Of a DNA stretch of 64,000 nucleotides, positions 62,776 to 64,000 are shown piece after piece (position 1 is the first letter of the stretch; the number at the start of each line of letters is the position of its first letter). The notes under the pieces were generated by a model that saw nothing but the letters and a program-made list of their open reading frames with translations, ran no database searches and was not told where the DNA came from. The stretch lies in contig NZ_JARUBL010000001.1 of the NCBI RefSeq assembly GCF_029626155.1, positions 6,786,501 through 6,850,500 of the forward strand, written 5' to 3'. Made by a program: the position numbers and the translations under genes. The DNA is from Solwaraspora sp. WMMD1047. Lineage in GTDB: Bacteria > Actinomycetota > Actinomycetes > Mycobacteriales > Micromonosporaceae.

Positions 62776-64000
62776 TCAGTGTTCGGCCGCCGCGACCACG
62801 TAGAAGCGCGGGGAGGGCAGCATCCGCAACCGCAGCCTGGCCCCGGTGCGGTGCAGCTGCCAGGTCAGCGCCACCAGCGCGGTGGTCAGCGAGACCAGCC
62901 CGCCCAGCCAGATGCTCGCGCCGGCTCCGTAGTGCTCGGCGATCCAGCCGAGCAGCGGCGCGCCCACCGGGTTGGTGCCGAGGAAGACCAGCACCCACAG
63001 CGCCATCACCCGGCCCCGGAAGGCCGCGTCGACGCCCAGCTGCACCCGCTGGTTGGAGGCCTGCCCGAAGAAGACCATGAAGAACCCGGTCGGCACCAGC
63101 AGCGCCACCACCAGCCAGTACGACGGCGCCAGCCCGACCAGGGTGCCGAAGGCCGAGCAGGCCACCGCGGCGCCGAGCACCACGTAGACCGACGGGCGGC
63201 CCCGGCGACCGGTGCCGGCCAGCGCACCGGCCAGCGAGCCGGTGGCCAGCGCGGTGGTGAACAGCCCGAACGAGGCGGCTCCGGTGTCGAACACCGTCTT
63301 GGCCAGCGCCGCGAGGGTGAGCTGGAAGTTGAACAGCGTCATCCCGATCACCGACATCAGGGCCATCGGCAGCAGCAGGTCCGGCCGGCGCGCCACGTAG
63401 CGCAATCCGTCGACGACCCGGGCCGACGCCCGGTCGGCGAGCGGCAGCAGTTCGTCGCGGTGCAGTTCGTCGGCCCGCATCCGCAGCAGGAACACCAGCG
63501 GCGCCACCGAGCTGACCGCGCTGATCAGGAAGACCGGGCCGACGTCGAAGGCGGCGATTCCCACCCCGGCCACGGCCGGGCCGGTGATCCGCGCCGAGTT
63601 GAAGGTGGCGGCCGAGAGCGACAGCGCGTTGGGTAGCAGCGGGGTGCCGACGAGTTCGGAGACGAACGACTGCCGCACCGGGGTCTCGACGGCGTTGGCG
63701 ACCCCGAGCAGGGCGGCGAAGACGAAGACGTGCCAGAGCACGACCAGGTCGGTGAGGACCAGCAGGCTCATCACCAGGGCCAGCACGCTCCAGGCGGAGT
63801 TGGCCACGAAGAGCAGCAGGCGCTTGTCGTACCGGTCGGCCAGTCGCCCGGAGAGCAGGGTGAGTAGCAGCACGGGGGTGAACTGCAGCGCCACCACCAC
63901 GCCGAGCGCGGTCGCGGAGTTGTCCGACAGCTCCAGGACGAGCCAGTCCTGGGCGATGAACATCATCCACACGCCGATCAGCTTGATCAGCTGACCGGTC
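62776..64000 (-). CDS. MFS transporter (5' end outside window)
   Basis: The visible 408 residues hold about 12 membrane helices. The frame stays open to the right edge (TGQLIKLIG before VWMMFIAQDWLVLELS), so the true start lies outside. The loop LSGRLADRYDKRLLLF is the MFS signature, and the relationship to the enterobactin-exporter-like MFS_3 group is clear from GVANAVETPVRQSFVSELV. Substrate unknown. Confidence 0.87.
   Translation of the reverse strand, partial: TGQLIKLIGVWMMFIAQDWLVLELSDNSATALGVVVALQFTPVLLLTLLSGRLADRYDKRLLLFVANSAWSVLALVMSLLVLTDLVVLWHVFVFAALLGVANAVETPVRQSFVSELVGTPLLPNALSLSAATFNSARITGPAVAGVGIAAFDVGPVFLISAVSSVAPLVFLLRMRADELHRDELLPLADRASARVVDGLRYVARRPDLLLPMALMSVIGMTLFNFQLTLAALAKTVFDTGAASFGLFTTALATGSLAGALAGTGRRGRPSVYVVLGAAVACSAFGTLVGLAPSYWLVVALLVPTGFFMVFFGQASNQRVQLGVDAAFRGRVMALWVLVFLGTNPVGAPLLGWIAEHYGAGASIWLGGLVSLTTALVALTWQLHRTGARLRLRMLPSPRFYVVAAAEH

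Overview
The window is about 64 kb of very GC-rich DNA with dense, mostly short-spaced genes, many GTG starts and frequent 4-base stop/start overlaps (ATGA, GTGA). Together with SepH, a PspC-like protein, an XRE/DUF397 pair, an AftA-type arabinofuranosyltransferase, an orphan Roadblock/LC7 protein and a c-di-AMP riboswitch in front of a secreted coiled-coil protein, this points to an actinomycete, most likely a member of the Micromonosporaceae. That is an inference from gene content and composition; no rRNA gene is present. I saw no rRNA, tRNA, CRISPR array, insertion sequence or prophage. The window looks like chromosome backbone with some accessory patches.

Layout. 1-6.9 kb: end of an ABC exporter ATPase gene, then a DeoR regulator divergent from an amino-sugar operon (SIS isomerase/deaminase, ROK kinase, nagA), then an ArsR/SRPBCC/DHFR-like operon and a PAP2 phosphatase. 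7-16.5 kb: DUF4032 protein, an XRE/DUF397 pair divergent from two small Cys-containing proteins, an azoreductase/MarR pair, a Phd/PIN toxin-antitoxin pair, a two-RCK ion channel with a non-canonical filter, a glycosylase-like protein and a carotenoid-type FAD enzyme. 16.5-21.5 kb: CPBP membrane protease, a two-module histidine kinase with its LuxR response regulator, and a separate LuxR regulator.

21.6-24.9 kb is a sulfide/persulfide stress operon: a CstR-like repressor, a CstB-like persulfide dioxygenase-rhodanese, a membrane rhodanese and a TauE-type exporter, with two matching ATACCC-N4-GGGTAT/C operators. 25-30 kb: Roadblock protein, AI-2E family permease, an F420/NADP-type oxidoreductase, an alpha/beta hydrolase, and the c-di-AMP riboswitch with a secreted M15-like protein closed by a strong bidirectional terminator. 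30-35 kb: GH65 sugar phosphorylase with beta-phosphoglucomutase, a hotdog thioesterase, and an orphan UgpC/MsmK-type sugar ABC ATPase.

35.2-47.3 kb is a cell-surface polymer locus: four GT2-type proteins (one fused to a CDP-glycerol glycerophosphotransferase domain), a CDP-alcohol phosphatidyltransferase and a TagGH/Wzm-Wzt-like ABC exporter. The last five of these genes form one tightly overlapping minus-strand operon. 47.7-64 kb: PspC protein, AftA-like arabinofuranosyltransferase, DUF4230 protein, acyl-CoA dehydrogenase, nitroreductase, aldose epimerase, a striking array of six 42-bp hairpin-forming tandem repeats, a minimal GntR regulator followed by a 17-bp inverted repeat, then core metabolism and division genes (pdxH, citrate synthase, serC, sepH), an aldo/keto reductase and two MFS transporters, the last cut by the right edge.
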